Origin: Blepharisma japonicum
Taxonomy: Eukaryota; Ciliophora; Heterotrichea; Heterotrichida; Blepharismidae
Reading direction: 5' to 3'
Assembly (NCBI GenBank): GCA_949751835.1
Contig: CATKHK010000070.1
Coordinates: 62,001-126,000, forward strand
DNA length: 64,000 nt
Shown piece after piece: positions 1 to 11,242 of the stretch. The translations under genes were made by a program, and so were the position numbers. Numbering within the stretch: the first letter of the stretch is position 1; each line of letters opens with the position of its first letter. Below the pieces are notes generated by a model. That model was not told the origin of the DNA. It saw only the letters and a program-made list of their open reading frames with translations, and made no database searches.

Positions 1-742
1 TCTTAGTCCGATCCTTTCAAGTCAGCGCCTGTGAATAAATTTTCCTCGGAATCTCCCTAACCGAGTAAATTTGTTTTTCTATATAATCACAATTCGTTTG
101 AAAAGTCTTAACAGTCGATCTCTCGATTTCGCTTAACTTATTCTTTAAATTTTGAAATCCTTTCTTTATTTCTGCATCAATTTTCGCTTTTTTTTTCTGA
201 AAATTCTCATAAATGGTATCTAGTCTTTGCTTTATATCTTTTTCAATTTTTAATATAAGGCTTTTTTCTATAGTTTGCAGCATATCGGATAAAGTTTCAG
301 TTTTCATAGTAAATTCGTGTAGGAGCTCCTCAAATTGTTTTATTTCATGCCCTTTATGATCTCCAAAAAGGACACAGTTTGCACAGACTTTTTGTCGGTC
401 ATCAAGACAAATGTATTCTAACTGTCTTTTGTGGCTTTGGCATAAATTTTTTTCGGTTTTCGGTGGGGATTTAGAAAGAAGGCGGAGGAGAGCGTAATTT
501 TTGGGAAGTTCGTCAAGATGTGTCACTGTCAGAGCACCTCGGTCTTCAGGACAAATTAATTGGCCTCGTGAAAACATAGCACGAAGGCATGCTGAACAAA
601 AGGTGTGGCCACATTGAAGAATTAGAGGCTCTCTATCGGTAGAGTTGTAGCTTTCTTCGCATATATTGCAACAAAAATCTTCAAAATCCATAAGTTTATT
701 AGAAGTCGTCAATATATGCTTCGCTAGAAACCTAAAAACCAT
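1..742 (-). CDS. TRIM-like RING/B-box coiled-coil protein (3' end outside window)
   Basis: Likely E3 ubiquitin ligase-type protein. From the N terminus it shows a RING finger (CNIC, CGHTFC, SACL, CPED; the last ligand position is Asp rather than Cys), then a B-box (CQSH, CANC, HKGH ligands), then a long Lys/Glu-rich coiled coil. This RING/B-box/coiled-coil order is that of TRIM proteins; any C-terminal recognition domain is outside the window. Position 17-19 is a TGA on this strand, read here as Trp, so the frame continues off the left edge (W-K-D-R-T-K) and the gene is incomplete. The ATG at 742 is the longest start; a second ATG at 691 begins directly before the RING and is equally plausible. 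It diverges from the WD40-channel gene at 863 across a short AT-rich gap. Confidence 0.75.
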
Positions 743-862
743 TTAATTTATTTTTAAAAAATAGTAAATTCAATTTGCGAATTAAGCGGTTTTAAGTTTT
801 CAATTCAATAGTCTATAATCTATTCTATTACTTAAAACGAAATAAATAAAATTGGAAAAAAA

Positions 863-3800
863 ATGATCGATACGAAGCAAGAAGATCCTATCATTCCTCC
901 TCACTCCCCTATTAATGCAACACAAAATATCCCATCGCTTTTCTCAGCCCTCGGCTTTTCAAAAGTGGCGTTATCTTCAAGCCCAGGCAATCAGCAATCA
1001 TTTAGCCCTGAAAATGCTCTCATAAAAGAAAACATTGGCCAGTTTCCTAAGGACAATAAAGTTCTGCCTCAAAAAAGCTCTGATCCTGAAAAATCCAAAG
1101 ACCCCTTAGCAAAAGCAGACATCCTAGCAGCTCAGCCTGCGCTTTTCGCGTTATCTGCCTTAGTAGAAAAGCAAGTGAAAATAACCAAAAAACCAACCAA
1201 AAAGCGGCAGTACAAAAAGCCACTTACTCCTCAGCAAATCCGCCTCAATGAAATAATCGATGAAATATCAGAATACATAATGGGAACTGCTGAAGATTCA
1301 ATGACGACCCCCTTTCAAATCAGATGTTTGGCGCTTTCAAGAGACAACGTAAATTTATTTTTCGGAAGTAGCAATGGAAATATAGCTCGCTATAACAGGG
1401 TTCAAAAAAATATAACAGATGATATTCCACTAAATGTAGGACCAATCTACGGGATCTGTCTAGATGAAATGAGTAACAAAGCCTTTATTTGTGGAGAAGA
1501 CCCTATTGTAAGGATTTATAGGCTTCCTAGATTTGAGCTTGAGTTTGAATTGCAAGGACACGAACAGTCTGTAAATTCTATAAGATTAGGCCATAGTAGG
1601 GAATTTTTGTATTCAGCAAGTGATGATGGGACAGTGAAGAAGTGGAACTTAAAAACGCTTGAAAATGAAGGCACAATTATGCAACATGTAGGAAAAGCGT
1701 CATCTTTGGCTTTAACTCCAAACGGAAAATATGTATTTTCAGGAGGCGCTGATAATTTAATTAGAGTTTACCAACTTTCGTATGGCCAACAAATATTGAA
1801 TTTAAAATCTCACAATGACTGTATCAAGTCTTTAGCAGTAAATAGCTCATCAACATTCCTGGCGTCAGGATCTGATGATTGCACAGTAATTTTATGAAAT
1901 ATTGAAGACTTCACTCCAATCAGAGTTTTCATAGATCATGAGGCAACAATTCAAGCTCTAGCTTTTAGCTTAGATGGTAGCATTCTTCTAACAGGCTCTG
2001 CTGACTTTACTATAAAAGTCTGAGATCTTGCAAAAGAAAGACGTGAAATCACCCTAAATTCCCACAAAAATATCATAAACGAGCTTATCATTTCTCCAAA
2101 TCAAGATTTTATCATCTCTTGTTCTGATGATAAATCCTTAAGAGTATGGAGTTTCCCTCAGTTTTTAGAAGAACAAGTCTTCAAAGCTCTCGAAAACTCT
2201 TTTAACTCAGTCGTAATCAGCCCTCTAAGCAATGAAGTAATTTCTTGTGGGACTGATAAATATGTCAGATGGTGAAACCCTGCAAAAGACGAAGCCTGCG
2301 TACTATGTGAGACCAATGGAGCAAGTCTAAAAGTGGCTGTAGCAAAAGATGAAAGCTGAATAGCAGCTGGGGACGATCTAGGGAAAATTTACCTTATAAA
2401 CTATAAAGAAAAAAAGCTAGAAAAAGAAATCCAGGCCCATTTAGGACCAGTCAGGGATTTATGCTTTTCTCATGACACTAAATATTTGGTAAGCGGAGGA
2501 GGAGATTCTACTGTCAGTGTATGGCACATTGAGAAATTAGAAGCCACAGTATTAAGAGGACATTTACAAAGTGTATGAGCTGTCGCTATAAGTTCTGACG
2601 GAGAAACTGTTATTTCTGGTAGTGGAGATGGGACATTACGTGTTTGGGATATATATAAAGGCAAAGAAAGATATACCGCCCAGTCACAAGAACAAATTTC
2701 AGCGCTGCAAATAGATAGACAAGACAGATACGTGATTTCTGGAGACCTAAAAGGAAATGTCAAGATATGGAGTATATATGAAAAAGCTATAGAAACTGAT
2801 TTTAATGAACAGCATAGAGATTGTGTTACTTCTATCTATGTATGCCATGATAATGAAAACTTTTTGACATCCTCAAGAGATAAAACCATTTATATATTTT
2901 CATTAAAATATAGAGTAGCGCTGTCATATTTAACTAGAAAACAAACTATTTTTTCTATGGCAGTTTCTGCTGATGAGCAGCTTATTGCTACTGGTGAGCA
3001 GGAAATGATTTATTTTCAAGAAAACCCACTAAAATCTACAAAGCCAAGAATTGTGGGACCTCATGAAGGGTTGCAGAAGTTTATTGCATATATGAAAGAC
3101 GTTATTAGTGACGCTGGTCCAGAGCATGACTCTGCAATGGATAATTTCATTATTATGCCTTATTTTTTCAACATTTTACACATATACGCTTACTATAATT
3201 TTTCTAGCTACCTTAAGCAATCTCTATTACAATCATCAGCTCCTATGGTTCCATCTAGAGAAGGCCATACTCCAATGACAATAACTTTACTGCGTAAAAC
3301 AAGATACTCTAGAGACGAAATCATTAAAGCACTTTACCGCTTTGGAAAAAGCAGCCCTTTTATTCTTCTTACACTAGAACGTGATATTTTTGTGCTAACT
3401 AAGCTAGGGCTACCATTAGTAGAAGAACTCTATAAAGTATTGTTCCAACAAGCAGGTAGGCAGTCTTTGCCTAAATTTTGTGAAGACGAAGAAATGATTT
3501 TGCCAATCGTTAATTTGTCTGAACATCCTAGAATAAAACCAATTGAATTTATGGATGAATCTTTGATGGGAAGTAGTGGGAAATGTATTTGCTTTATGGA
3601 GAGCTATGTAAAAATAGCTTTAACTGTAGGCAGCAAAGAAAGTATTGATTTTTTAGAATCTCTGTCAAAATGCAAAAATAATGAAATTTTTAGAACTCCA
3701 TTTATTAAATCAATAATTGATTATAAGTGAAGACAAGTAGGATTTATGATGAAAACACTTGGTGGAATGTATTTCTTATATTTATTAATTATGTGCTTGT

Positions 3801-4705
3801 ATACTGCATATTTCCAAGGAAACGTTTATTTCCAGTCAGCTTTATTTGCCTTTAATGTTATTTTGACTGCATTTGAGACCTTCCAGCTATGTGTGTCAGG
3901 AAGCCATTATTTTACTTATGTATGGAATTATATTGATTGGACCAGAAGCATTTTGCTACTAGTTTACTTAATCAATTCCTGGTCTGATGTAGACATGGAG
4001 CTTAATTTTTCCATTTTTTCTTTAGCAACCTTTGTCAGCTGAATCAGAGGTTTTTCATTTTTCAGGATTTTCGAAAAAACAAGATATCTGACTAATATGG
4101 TTGTAGAGGTCATTAAGAGCATTACAGGATTTTTAGTTATCATGGCATATTCCACTTTCGCCTTTACCTTTTTATTTATGGTCCTAGCTGGCCTCCACGA
4201 TAACCCTTCCTTTATAAGCTATTTATCTGTCTCTTATAACTTAATGCTCGGCGCTTTTGAAGCTGGAGAATATGATGTAATTGAATGAACCTGCATAACC
4301 TTTGCATTAATAGTAAACCCTGTTGTTATCCTAAATCTCCTAATATCAATTGTATCAGATGCTTTTGACAAAGTCAAAAGTGACAGTATCTCAGCTGACG
4401 CTAGAGAACTTGTAGACATGATAATTGAAGTAGAAAACTTAATGATCACAAGGAGAGGAAGAAATGAAAAAAAGTTTTTCCAACTCTGCAAAGAATATGA
4501 AAAAGATGAAGAAGACGAGTGGGAAGGCAAAATTAGAGAAATGCAGAAATATATTGAAGAAATTATAGAAAATAATGAAAAAGACAGAGAAAAGATTATC
4601 AAGATGATTAAGATGCAGGAAAGAGAAGCTAACGAGCAGTCAACAAAACTAGATATAGTGGTTCACAGAATGAAAAAAATCTGTGAAGCAGAAAAAATTA
4701 TTTAA
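863..4705 (+). CDS. WD40-repeat / TRP-like cation channel fusion protein
   Basis: One uninterrupted frame of 1,280 codons when TGA is read as Trp. After a low-complexity N terminus (about 110 residues) come many WD40 blades (about residues 145-760; GH...D...W-D/N motifs, several of whose blade-closing Trp are TGA). Then follows a region with about six hydrophobic helices (about residues 960-1170), including a pore-like loop and a last helix followed by a TRP-like segment (NLLISIVSDAF), and a charged coiled-coil tail. I infer a membrane cation channel of the TRP/ion-transport type in which WD40 blades occupy the place of the ankyrin repeats seen in animal TRPs. The selectivity and gating cannot be judged. 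The stop at 4703-4705 lies inside the 3' end of the converging UBE3D-like gene. No intron is needed. Confidence 0.8.
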
Positions 4706-5624
4706 TTCTTTTAGAGATCAAATAGCTGACTTTCCAGTCAAAATAGTTTCTTTTTGCTTTTGGGAGGAGCTTATTTATGTTTTCTAGCGATTCCTTGATT
4801 TTTGTTATGTCTTCTTCAGGAACTACAAGTCCTTTATTTTGTGTTTGGCGATAAAGAATTTGATAGCCAGCTTCGAAACTTCCTCTTATGAAAATAAAGC
4901 TGTCCCATTTAAGTAGCCTGATTTCTAGATTGCCAATGACGATATCTCTATTAGCTTCATTAATTCTTTCAATTAAAGCTTCTTCTAACAACTCATCCAT
5001 TGAAATTAAATTTGGGGAAATTTTGTGTCTGAAAAAAATATTTGAGTCTAATGCTGTGTATCCTAAAACTACTCCACAATTTTTGCAGGAATAAAACCCT
5101 CTTGACTGTATTAATGAGTCTTCAATGACACTTGAGCCTTGGATATGGCAATAAAATAGCCCAATATAGCAGCTGCATATTTTTTACATATTAGGTCTTA
5201 GCTGTAAGCTTATAGGAGGTTCATGAGATGGATGGCAGCTTCACAGTTCACTTAAAATTTCCCAATTAGTAGACGGTAATGCCAAAGTTTTGTTGATATT
5301 ATTCGCAAATTCATTATCGCAATTCCTGCATCTTAAGAACTCTATATCCATATCATATTCCACTCTATCTCTAATCTCCACCCCTATATCAGCTTCACTG
5401 GACGCTCTAATATAAATTCATTTGCCTTTCTTTTCGCATATACAGTCATCTGTCTGTATAATCGGCGCTAACAATTTCACGATTATCGTAAAGTCGTTTA
5501 TTCCTATATAAAGTCTTTCAGGCTCTGGAGTTAGAACTACTCTTTGTTCTTCGTCACTGTTTAAGTGTATATAAAAGCTATAAGCTTTTAAATTCCTACT
5601 GAATTCACCGAAAATGCTTTTCAT
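4698..5624 (-). CDS. UBE3D-like (HECT_2 family) E3 ubiquitin ligase candidate
   Basis: About 303 residues in two exons. The best match I recognise is the HECT-like E2-binding family of human UBE3D: a Cys pair (CRNC) followed by a LPSTNW segment and an E-x-W-x-C-H motif, then a second Cys pair (CKNC) near the C terminus. Two Trp in this region, including that of the W-x-C-H motif, are TGA. An in-frame TAA at 5184-5186 lies within a 15 nt intron (5173-5187); removal keeps frame and gives a continuous zinc-binding region. The ATG at 5624 is only 7 bp from the ATG of the divergent FYVE gene; the frame is open upstream to a stop but has no other ATG. Its 3' end overlaps the WD40-channel gene by 8 bp. 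Confidence 0.7.
5173..5187 (-). other. 15-nt intron in the UBE3D-like gene
   Basis: GTAAAAAATATGCAG on the minus strand. It contains the only in-frame TAA of the gene; removing it preserves frame and joins P-N-I with C-Y-I. Confidence 0.85.
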
Positions 5625-5631
5625 ATAAATA

Positions 5632-6882
5632 ATGGAACCACAGTTAGTAAAAGCAAATACTCCTAAGAGCACTTCGTCAAAATCCTCATATAATGGAGAT
5701 ATACCTAATAATGGTTGAAAAGAAGAAAAGAACTGCGCAGTTTGCGATTCAAAGTTCAGCGCTTTTGGAATGGGCAGACACTGCTGCAGATTTTGTTATA
5801 AAGCAGTTTGCTCTAAATGTTCGGAAAATAAAATAAAAGTGCCGGATAAAAGCGAAAAACAAAGAATTTGCGATAAATGTTTTGAGGAGAGGCTAAATAA
5901 TCAAGATGCACAGATGATAAGAGAAACCATTAAGCTGAAAGATGAACAAATCGCAATTTTAGATAAAAGGCTAAAAGATGATACCAAAGAACTCAGAAAA
6001 GAGCATAAAGCAAGAATAAAAGAAGAAAAAAAAGCTGGGGAATTAGAAGAAAAATTTAAATCAAAAAATGAGAAAATTGAGGAAATTAGAAAAGAAGTGG
6101 AAAGAAATTTAGAAAAATTGGGGAAAAATGAAAGCAAAAAGAAAAATCTCGAAGGGGAAAAAGAGAAGTTAGATATTGAAAGTGATAATTGTGACAAGCC
6201 ATTGCCAGATCTGCAAAATAAGGCTGAAAATAATATGAAAGAAATAGAAAATGATAAGAAAACACTAAAAGAGTTAGAAAGGAATTTATCTAGCTTAGAA
6301 AGTGACCAGAATTCCTTACAGAGCCAAGTGCAGCTGAGGACTGCAGCCATTGACGACTTAAGAGCAGCTATATCTAAAAGAGAAGCAGAAATCGCCCAAG
6401 TGTCCAAGGAGTTGAATGAGAACCAAAACCACTGCCAAAAACTGAAAACAAAAATTGACGAGCTTTCAGCAGAATTCAAAGAGCTAAAACTTCAAGAAGA
6501 AACTCTCCTTAACCAAGAAGAAAACTTAGAGCAAGAAGTAAAATCACAGCGAAATATTGTAAGTGAGCTGACAGAATCAATACAAAACTTAAACTCGCAA
6601 ATAAATAAAACCCAAGACTCAATCAACAAAAAGCAAGAAGCAGAAACAGAACTCAAGACACAGGTCCAGGACCTTACAAAAAATAATGAATCTCTAGACG
6701 AAAAGCAAAAAGAAAACGAAGACAAGCTTAAAAAACTCAACGAAGAGTATCAAAAGTCATTAGCAGATTTAGATGAAGCAAGCAGAGACCTAAGTGCGTT
6801 GAATATTATGCTGAATGAAAGCAAAAAGAAGCTAGACGAGCCAGTCCAAAAGAAAAAGAAATCAGATTGCATTATATATTAA
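5632..6882 (+). CDS. FYVE zinc-finger coiled-coil protein with CaaX-like end
   Basis: About 416 residues. The FYVE finger spans about residues 27-90: a Trp (TGA) followed by CAVC, then GRHCCRFC, CSKC and a final CDKC pair, giving the eight Cys ligands. The basic R/K-H-H-C-R patch of PI3P-binding FYVE domains is present as GRHCCR. The rest is a long Glu/Lys-rich coiled coil. It probably binds PI3P on endosomes and acts as a tether, like EEA1-type proteins, but the GTPase partner is unknown. The start at 5632 is required because a start at 5770 would remove the first Cys pair. The last four residues are C-I-I-Y, which resembles a CaaX box although Tyr is an unusual final residue. Confidence 0.85.
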
Positions 6883-6894
6883 CTTATCTTACAA

Positions 6895-8136
6895 TTAATT
6901 ACCTCTAGAAGCAGCTCTTTGACGAAAAGCTGCATTTAATTGTTTGGTCATTAAAGAGCTTTCTTTTACAAAGGAGTTTGCTAATTCTTGGTATTTTTCT
7001 GCGTCAGCGCTGTCGTCTATGAAGGTTTTGGATTGGATTTCTAAGCTTTCTTTCTTTTTTAGGCTGGGATATCGAGATTTTATTGGAGAGTTACATGAAC
7101 TTGTGGGGCGGGATCGAAAATAAGAAGAATTGCTTCTACCTATTGCAAGAATTTGGTTTACGTAATCTTTGACTGATCTTACAGGTGTTTTATTGACATT
7201 GAAGCTTTGGAAAGAAGGATCCTGCTGGAGCATAGGCTTGATTTTAGACTCAGCAGTAATTATTATGCTTTGATGTCTGCTTGGAGGCTTTGAGGGTGGG
7301 TTAAGGTCTCTCAGCTTTTTCATTTCAAAATCTTTTCTTTTCTGCTCCTCTTGTGCATTTTCTTCTAAAATATCTTTTATATTACTATCAATATGATCCA
7401 TTTGCAAATCCCACATACTTTGGTACTTCTATATATCCTTTACCTTATGCCCTTTTGCATGCTGCTTATTTTTTCTTCCTGATTCTTTTGGAGACGCACT
7501 TTTTTCATTTTTTGATAATTTTGTAGTCGCTTTTTTTACATAATGACTGACTTTATCTTGAATTATTTGTTTGGAATGATTTTCGTCTATACATTCATTG
7601 ACCAGTAAATATTTTTCACAGAAAAATTGTGGCAGATTTTTCATTTTTTTAGCTTCTAATGTAGGGTCAAAAACAGGTGCATTTATGTACTCGACCATAG
7701 CTTCGCTTATGTAGGGGCCTTCGACATCTAGGGTTTTTGATACGTTGAGAAGTGTGTCAGAGTCTGTGTATTCATAGCGACTTTCATTAATTGCAGGATC
7801 CTTTATAGGGATATCTTGGAAAAACGAGATGTTTTCTTGGCTTAAGTTGGATATTTTTTTGGCTTTATTTAAAATGCTCACAAACTTATTGGGTTTTTCT
7901 TTTAAAGGTGTTAGTTTTGATTTCGACATTGTGAAAAGCAGTTTTTTGAAGCTTTTATTCTGGTTTTCGACAGCTTTAAACAGTCTTTCCCCTCGCTTTA
8001 CTCTCAAGAGTCTCTGCTCAGAGCTCTTTCTAAATATATTTTACAAGTAAAATTTCAAGTCAAGTTTTTTAGGGTTGTTACCAAATATAAAATCCTGGTT
8101 TCGATTCATAACAACATTTCCATCTTCATTTGTCAT
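6895..8136 (-). CDS. hypothetical Lys/Ser-rich protein, three exons
   Basis: I do not recognise a family. Two apparent neighbouring frames plus an upstream exon become one protein of about 403 residues after removing two 15-nt introns (8030-8044 and 7429-7443), each of which contains the stop that separates them. The protein is hydrophilic and rich in Lys and Ser, with no membrane segment or signal peptide. The C-terminal third holds several Ser-Pro sites and poly-basic stretches, suggesting a regulated cytoplasmic, nuclear or cytoskeletal protein (inference only). The ATG at 8136 follows an AT-rich stretch and lies 46 bp from the ATG of the divergent golgin-like gene. The 3' end lies 12 bp from the stop of the FYVE gene. 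Confidence 0.7.
7429..7443 (-). other. 15-nt intron
   Basis: GTAAAGGATATATAG. Its final TAG would terminate the frame; removal is phase 0 and fuses two otherwise separate frames into one protein. Confidence 0.85.
8030..8044 (-). other. 15-nt intron
   Basis: GTAAAATATATTTAG. It contains an in-frame TAA; removal connects an ATG-initiated upstream exon to a frame that otherwise lacks an early ATG. Confidence 0.8.
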
Positions 8137-8182
8137 CTAATTAATATTTATTTAACTGATTATTCTAAAAAATAATTATAAT
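8137..8182. promoter_or_regulatory. 46-bp divergent intergenic promoter region
   Basis: Only 46 AT-rich bases separate the start codons of the unknown protein (minus) and the golgin-like gene (plus), so the core promoters of both must lie here or inside coding sequence. No specific motif is assigned. Confidence 0.45.
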
Positions 8183-9223
8183 ATGAGTGGGATTTTAAAG
8201 TGGGCTGAGTCAAAACTAGAAAAATTCGACTATCCTGCTACAGATGCCTTTAGCTCAGAAAAAAGCCTCGAAAACGAAAGAGAAAAACAAATCGAAGACA
8301 TGCAGCAATATATAGCGAAATTAAAAGCAGATATGAGATCTATTAGAAATTTATCAAATCAGCAGGCAGATGAATTTCAAGACAAACTTCAAGCCCAAGC
8401 CGAAACTTATAACCTCACTGTTGCAGATTTACAGCAGCAAGTAAAGCAGATGTCTGAAGAAAACCTTTTGTTGAAAGAAAAACTCAGGGCTTCTGATAAA
8501 AAAATTACCAGCTTAGAAGAAAGAAATGCACAGCTTATTTCTTCCTTAGAAACTGAGCTATTACCAGAGCAAAGACCTGAGGCCACATCTGACCAATTGC
8601 AGTATGAAATTAACATAATGAAGCAGCAAGTCTCAAGCCTAAAAGGCCTTCTCAATGCAGAAAAACTAAAAACAGAAAATGCTATAGGTGAACAAGCCCA
8701 AGAACGAAAAATTTTTAATATTGAAAAAAATAATTTAGAAGGAAAAATAGGAGAATTAGAAGACGAGCTATATAAAACTAAAAGAAATATAGAAGAGCTT
8801 AAAGAGCAACTCGAGGAAAGCAGAACAAAAGAGCCAAGCAGCAGCACAGACTCACAAAATTTACTGGCCCTTTCTGAGCATTTACAGACAAAACAAAGAT
8901 CAATTGAGGCTCTTATAAGTGAAAAAGCTACACTTATTTTGCAATTGGAAAATGAGAAAAAAGAAAAACATAAACTGTTGGAAGGATCCTACCAAAATCG
9001 TGTAAATAGGCAGCCATTGACAAATATTGGGATTTTTAAAACAAGAGGAAAGCTTCATAGAGTTATAGAATGGCTTGATGATGGCCTACGAGAAATTGGT
9101 GACACTTTAGATGAAATTGCGCTAGCAAGGTTTGGAGTCCTTATTTATATGCTTGTGATTCATTTTTGGGGGCTTTATTACATTTTAGGGCACGAAGAGA
9201 AGCCATTTTTAAGCTCAAATTAA
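8183..9223 (+). CDS. golgin-84-like tail-anchored coiled-coil protein
   Basis: 346 residues, no intron. A short N-terminal amphipathic stretch (ILKWAESKLEKF) is followed by coiled coil over about residues 30-260, then a single hydrophobic segment near the C terminus (about residues 312-335) followed by a short charged tail. The sequence before and in that segment (ARFGVLIYMLVIHFW) resembles the conserved end of golgin-84 (ARVFVIIYMALLHLW), which anchors it in Golgi membranes. I infer a Golgi tethering golgin. It is shorter than animal golgin-84 (about 730 residues). The 3' end converges on the sorting-nexin gene with 16 bp between stops. Confidence 0.7.
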   Translation: MSGILKWAESKLEKFDYPATDAFSSEKSLENEREKQIEDMQQYIAKLKADMRSIRNLSNQQADEFQDKLQAQAETYNLTVADLQQQVKQMSEENLLLKEKLRASDKKITSLEERNAQLISSLETELLPEQRPEATSDQLQYEINIMKQQVSSLKGLLNAEKLKTENAIGEQAQERKIFNIEKNNLEGKIGELEDELYKTKRNIEELKEQLEESRTKEPSSSTDSQNLLALSEHLQTKQRSIEALISEKATLILQLENEKKEKHKLLEGSYQNRVNRQPLTNIGIFKTRGKLHRVIEWLDDGLREIGDTLDEIALARFGVLIYMLVIHFWGLYYILGHEEKPFLSSN

Positions 9224-9239
9224 TAATAATCAATTAAAT

Positions 9240-10388
9240 TTATCACCCTATGACTCTATTATAAGCTTCTCTCCAGACTTCAGATATTTTTTCAGTCATT
9301 TCTTGTTTGTATATTATCAGTTGGTTACTTACAGACTTTCCCAGAAAGATTTTTTCCTGCTGAAATTGTTCTAAATCTTTTTTCAAATCAGCATTCAAAT
9401 CTCGCATGTTAATATTTGCATAAATTTCAGGTTTTTCAATTTTTATTTTGTTTCTTCTTTCAAGAGTTTCAAGGGCTCCTAAGGTCACTCTTCGATAGTC
9501 TTCTAAATCTTGGCCGACTAATAATTTTATTTTATCAAAAGATTCCTTTTGGACTTCAGCTATTTGATGGTGTGTTTCAGCAAGAATTTTTAATTTTTCA
9601 GCAATTTGCTCTTTCTCGACTTTTCTCATATTTTCATACGCTTTTGATAGGGCGATGTTGCTATTAATTTCAGCATCTAAATTAGCCACCATTTCATTGC
9701 CTTGACTGCATAAAAGTTCTTGTTGCTGATACAGCCCTCTTAATTCTGTTCTCTGAGTATTAAAAAACACATCAGCTTCATCTTGTAAAACAGGCTGCTC
9801 TCCATACATATAGCTTGAAATAGTCGAAGAAACAGAACTTTTGAAATCACTAAAAGTCCCAATCCAGCCTTTTTTTGCTTGGCTTTCTTTCATCCTAATT
9901 TGCAAATTTGCTTCATCATCTCTCATAAAGAACAAAAACTCTTGGCTTTGACTAATTTTAGGATGACCTGCAACCCGTTTGAGGAACTTTTCAAGCCCGT
10001 ATCTTCTCATAGTATAAAAAATTGATTCTTGATTTGTCCAATATCCAATGATCCCTTCTTTTTCTGGGAGAGCTGTTGTAATACAGCCTGGAAAAGTCTC
10101 TGCAAACTGGTTGCGGAGTCATACAAACTCTCGATATCGGCGGTGGACTAAGAGAGTGCCATTATGATATATAGGAAATGTATAGTAAGATTCACGGCCT
10201 TCTCTATGTTTCTGTGCTTCACCGAGTGTGATGTCTTGATAATCTTGAATATTTGATTGAAATGATTGAGAGCGATTTGGCAGATCAGACTCTATTGAAT
10301 AGCGATTTCTGGGTTTGGCGTAACTTCCAGAGCCTGGGTTAATTTTTTCCTCTTCTAAAGATTCAATATCATTAGGTGTTCTTCTCAT
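9240..10388 (-). CDS. PX-BAR sorting nexin
   Basis: About 382 residues. The N-terminal part has a PX phosphoinositide-binding domain (about residues 50-160) with the HRRYREFVWL motif whose Trp is TGA, the basic residues expected for PI3P contact, and a proline-containing loop (ALPEKEG). The remainder (about residues 170-380) is an alpha-helical BAR-like region. This is the layout of SNX proteins that sculpt and sort endosomal membranes. The TGA at 9243-9245 is read as Trp so the stop is the TAA at 9240-9242 and the protein ends in Trp. The exact SNX subfamily is unclear. It sits among FYVE, golgin and Rab genes. Confidence 0.8.
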
Positions 10389-10595
10389 TTTTGTTTATAG
10401 AAAGCAATATTTAGCCCTATATATTTGAGAAAGGTTAAATTAGTTGAAGCTACTTATAATTAAATTAAAATATTCTATTATAGAATTTCCCATTGCATAA
10501 GTTTTTTAAAATTAAAATAAATAACGAATAAATTATTAGATTCTCCTCTATTCCCTCGCATTCAAAATAATTTATTCCTCTCTAGATAAAGATAA

Positions 10596-11210
10596 ATGTC
10601 AAGGAGAGACTAGTAATCCCTAAACAGTGATTATCTCTTTAAGATGGTTCTTATCGGAGATTCCGGAGTCGGCAAGTCTTGCATTCTTCTACGGTTCGCA
10701 GATGACACTTTCTCAGAAAGCTATATATCCACTATAGGTGTAGATTTTCGCTTCAAAACACTTTCAGTAGATGGCAAAATCGTAAAACTCCAAATTTGAG
10801 ATACAGCAGGCCAAGAACGTTTTCGGACCATCACAAGTGCATACTACCGAGGTGCAGACGGCGTTATGATGGTCTTCGACAAAACAGCCCGAGAAAGCTT
10901 TAATCATATCACAGATTGGCATGAAGAGATCAATAAATATTCAGAAAACTCTTCAAGAGTTCTAGTAGGCAACAAATACGATATGACTGAGCATATACAA
11001 GTGGACGAAGAAACTGGCAAGCAGCTAGCTGAAAAGCTGGGAATGCATTATATTGAAACTTCTGCCATGAATTCTTATCAAGTCACTACCGCTTTTGAAC
11101 TTATTGCCAGAGAACTGATACAGAAAAAAGGAAGTCAGCAAGAAAGAGGGAAAAAATTAAACCCAGTGAAAACGAGAAAGCCTCTATCATCGTCTTGTTG
11201 CCAGAATTAA
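10596..11210 (+). CDS. Rab-family small GTPase (Rab1/Rab8-like)
   Basis: 199 residues in two exons. It carries all G boxes: GDSGVGKS (P loop), the effector threonine in [26 protein letters not shown] (its Trp is TGA at 10798-10800), the guanine-binding NKYD motif, and ETSA. The C terminus ends SSSCCQN, a double-Cys signal for geranylgeranylation. The N terminus MSRRDYDYLFK is formed by splicing a 15-nt intron at 10613-10627 and matches the YDYLFK lead typical of Rab1/Rab8. It controls vesicle docking in the secretory pathway, by family knowledge. The exact Rab number needs a tree. It diverges from the sorting nexin gene across 207 bp. Confidence 0.92.
10613..10627 (+). other. 15-nt intron in the Rab gene
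   Basis: GTAATCCCTAAACAG. It contains an in-frame TAA; removal gives the typical Rab N terminus. Confidence 0.9.
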
Positions 11211-11242
11211 GAATGATAATCTAAACTTTTTATGATAATTAG

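Noticed and set aside
5418-5672. Start of the UBE3D-like protein at a GTG (5672)
   Set aside because: The ATG at 5624 lies in the same frame; starting at GTG would overlap the FYVE gene's coding start and needs a non-ATG codon.
5901-6740. Ser/Phe-rich open frames opposite the FYVE coiled coil
   Set aside because: Antisense of Lys/Glu-rich coiled coil always gives such Ser/Phe/Leu-rich frames; not real genes.
7429-8007. Two separate minus-strand genes (6895-7416 and 7429-8007)
   Set aside because: The stop between them is inside a canonical 15-nt intron and the second frame lacks a proper start; one three-exon gene explains both.
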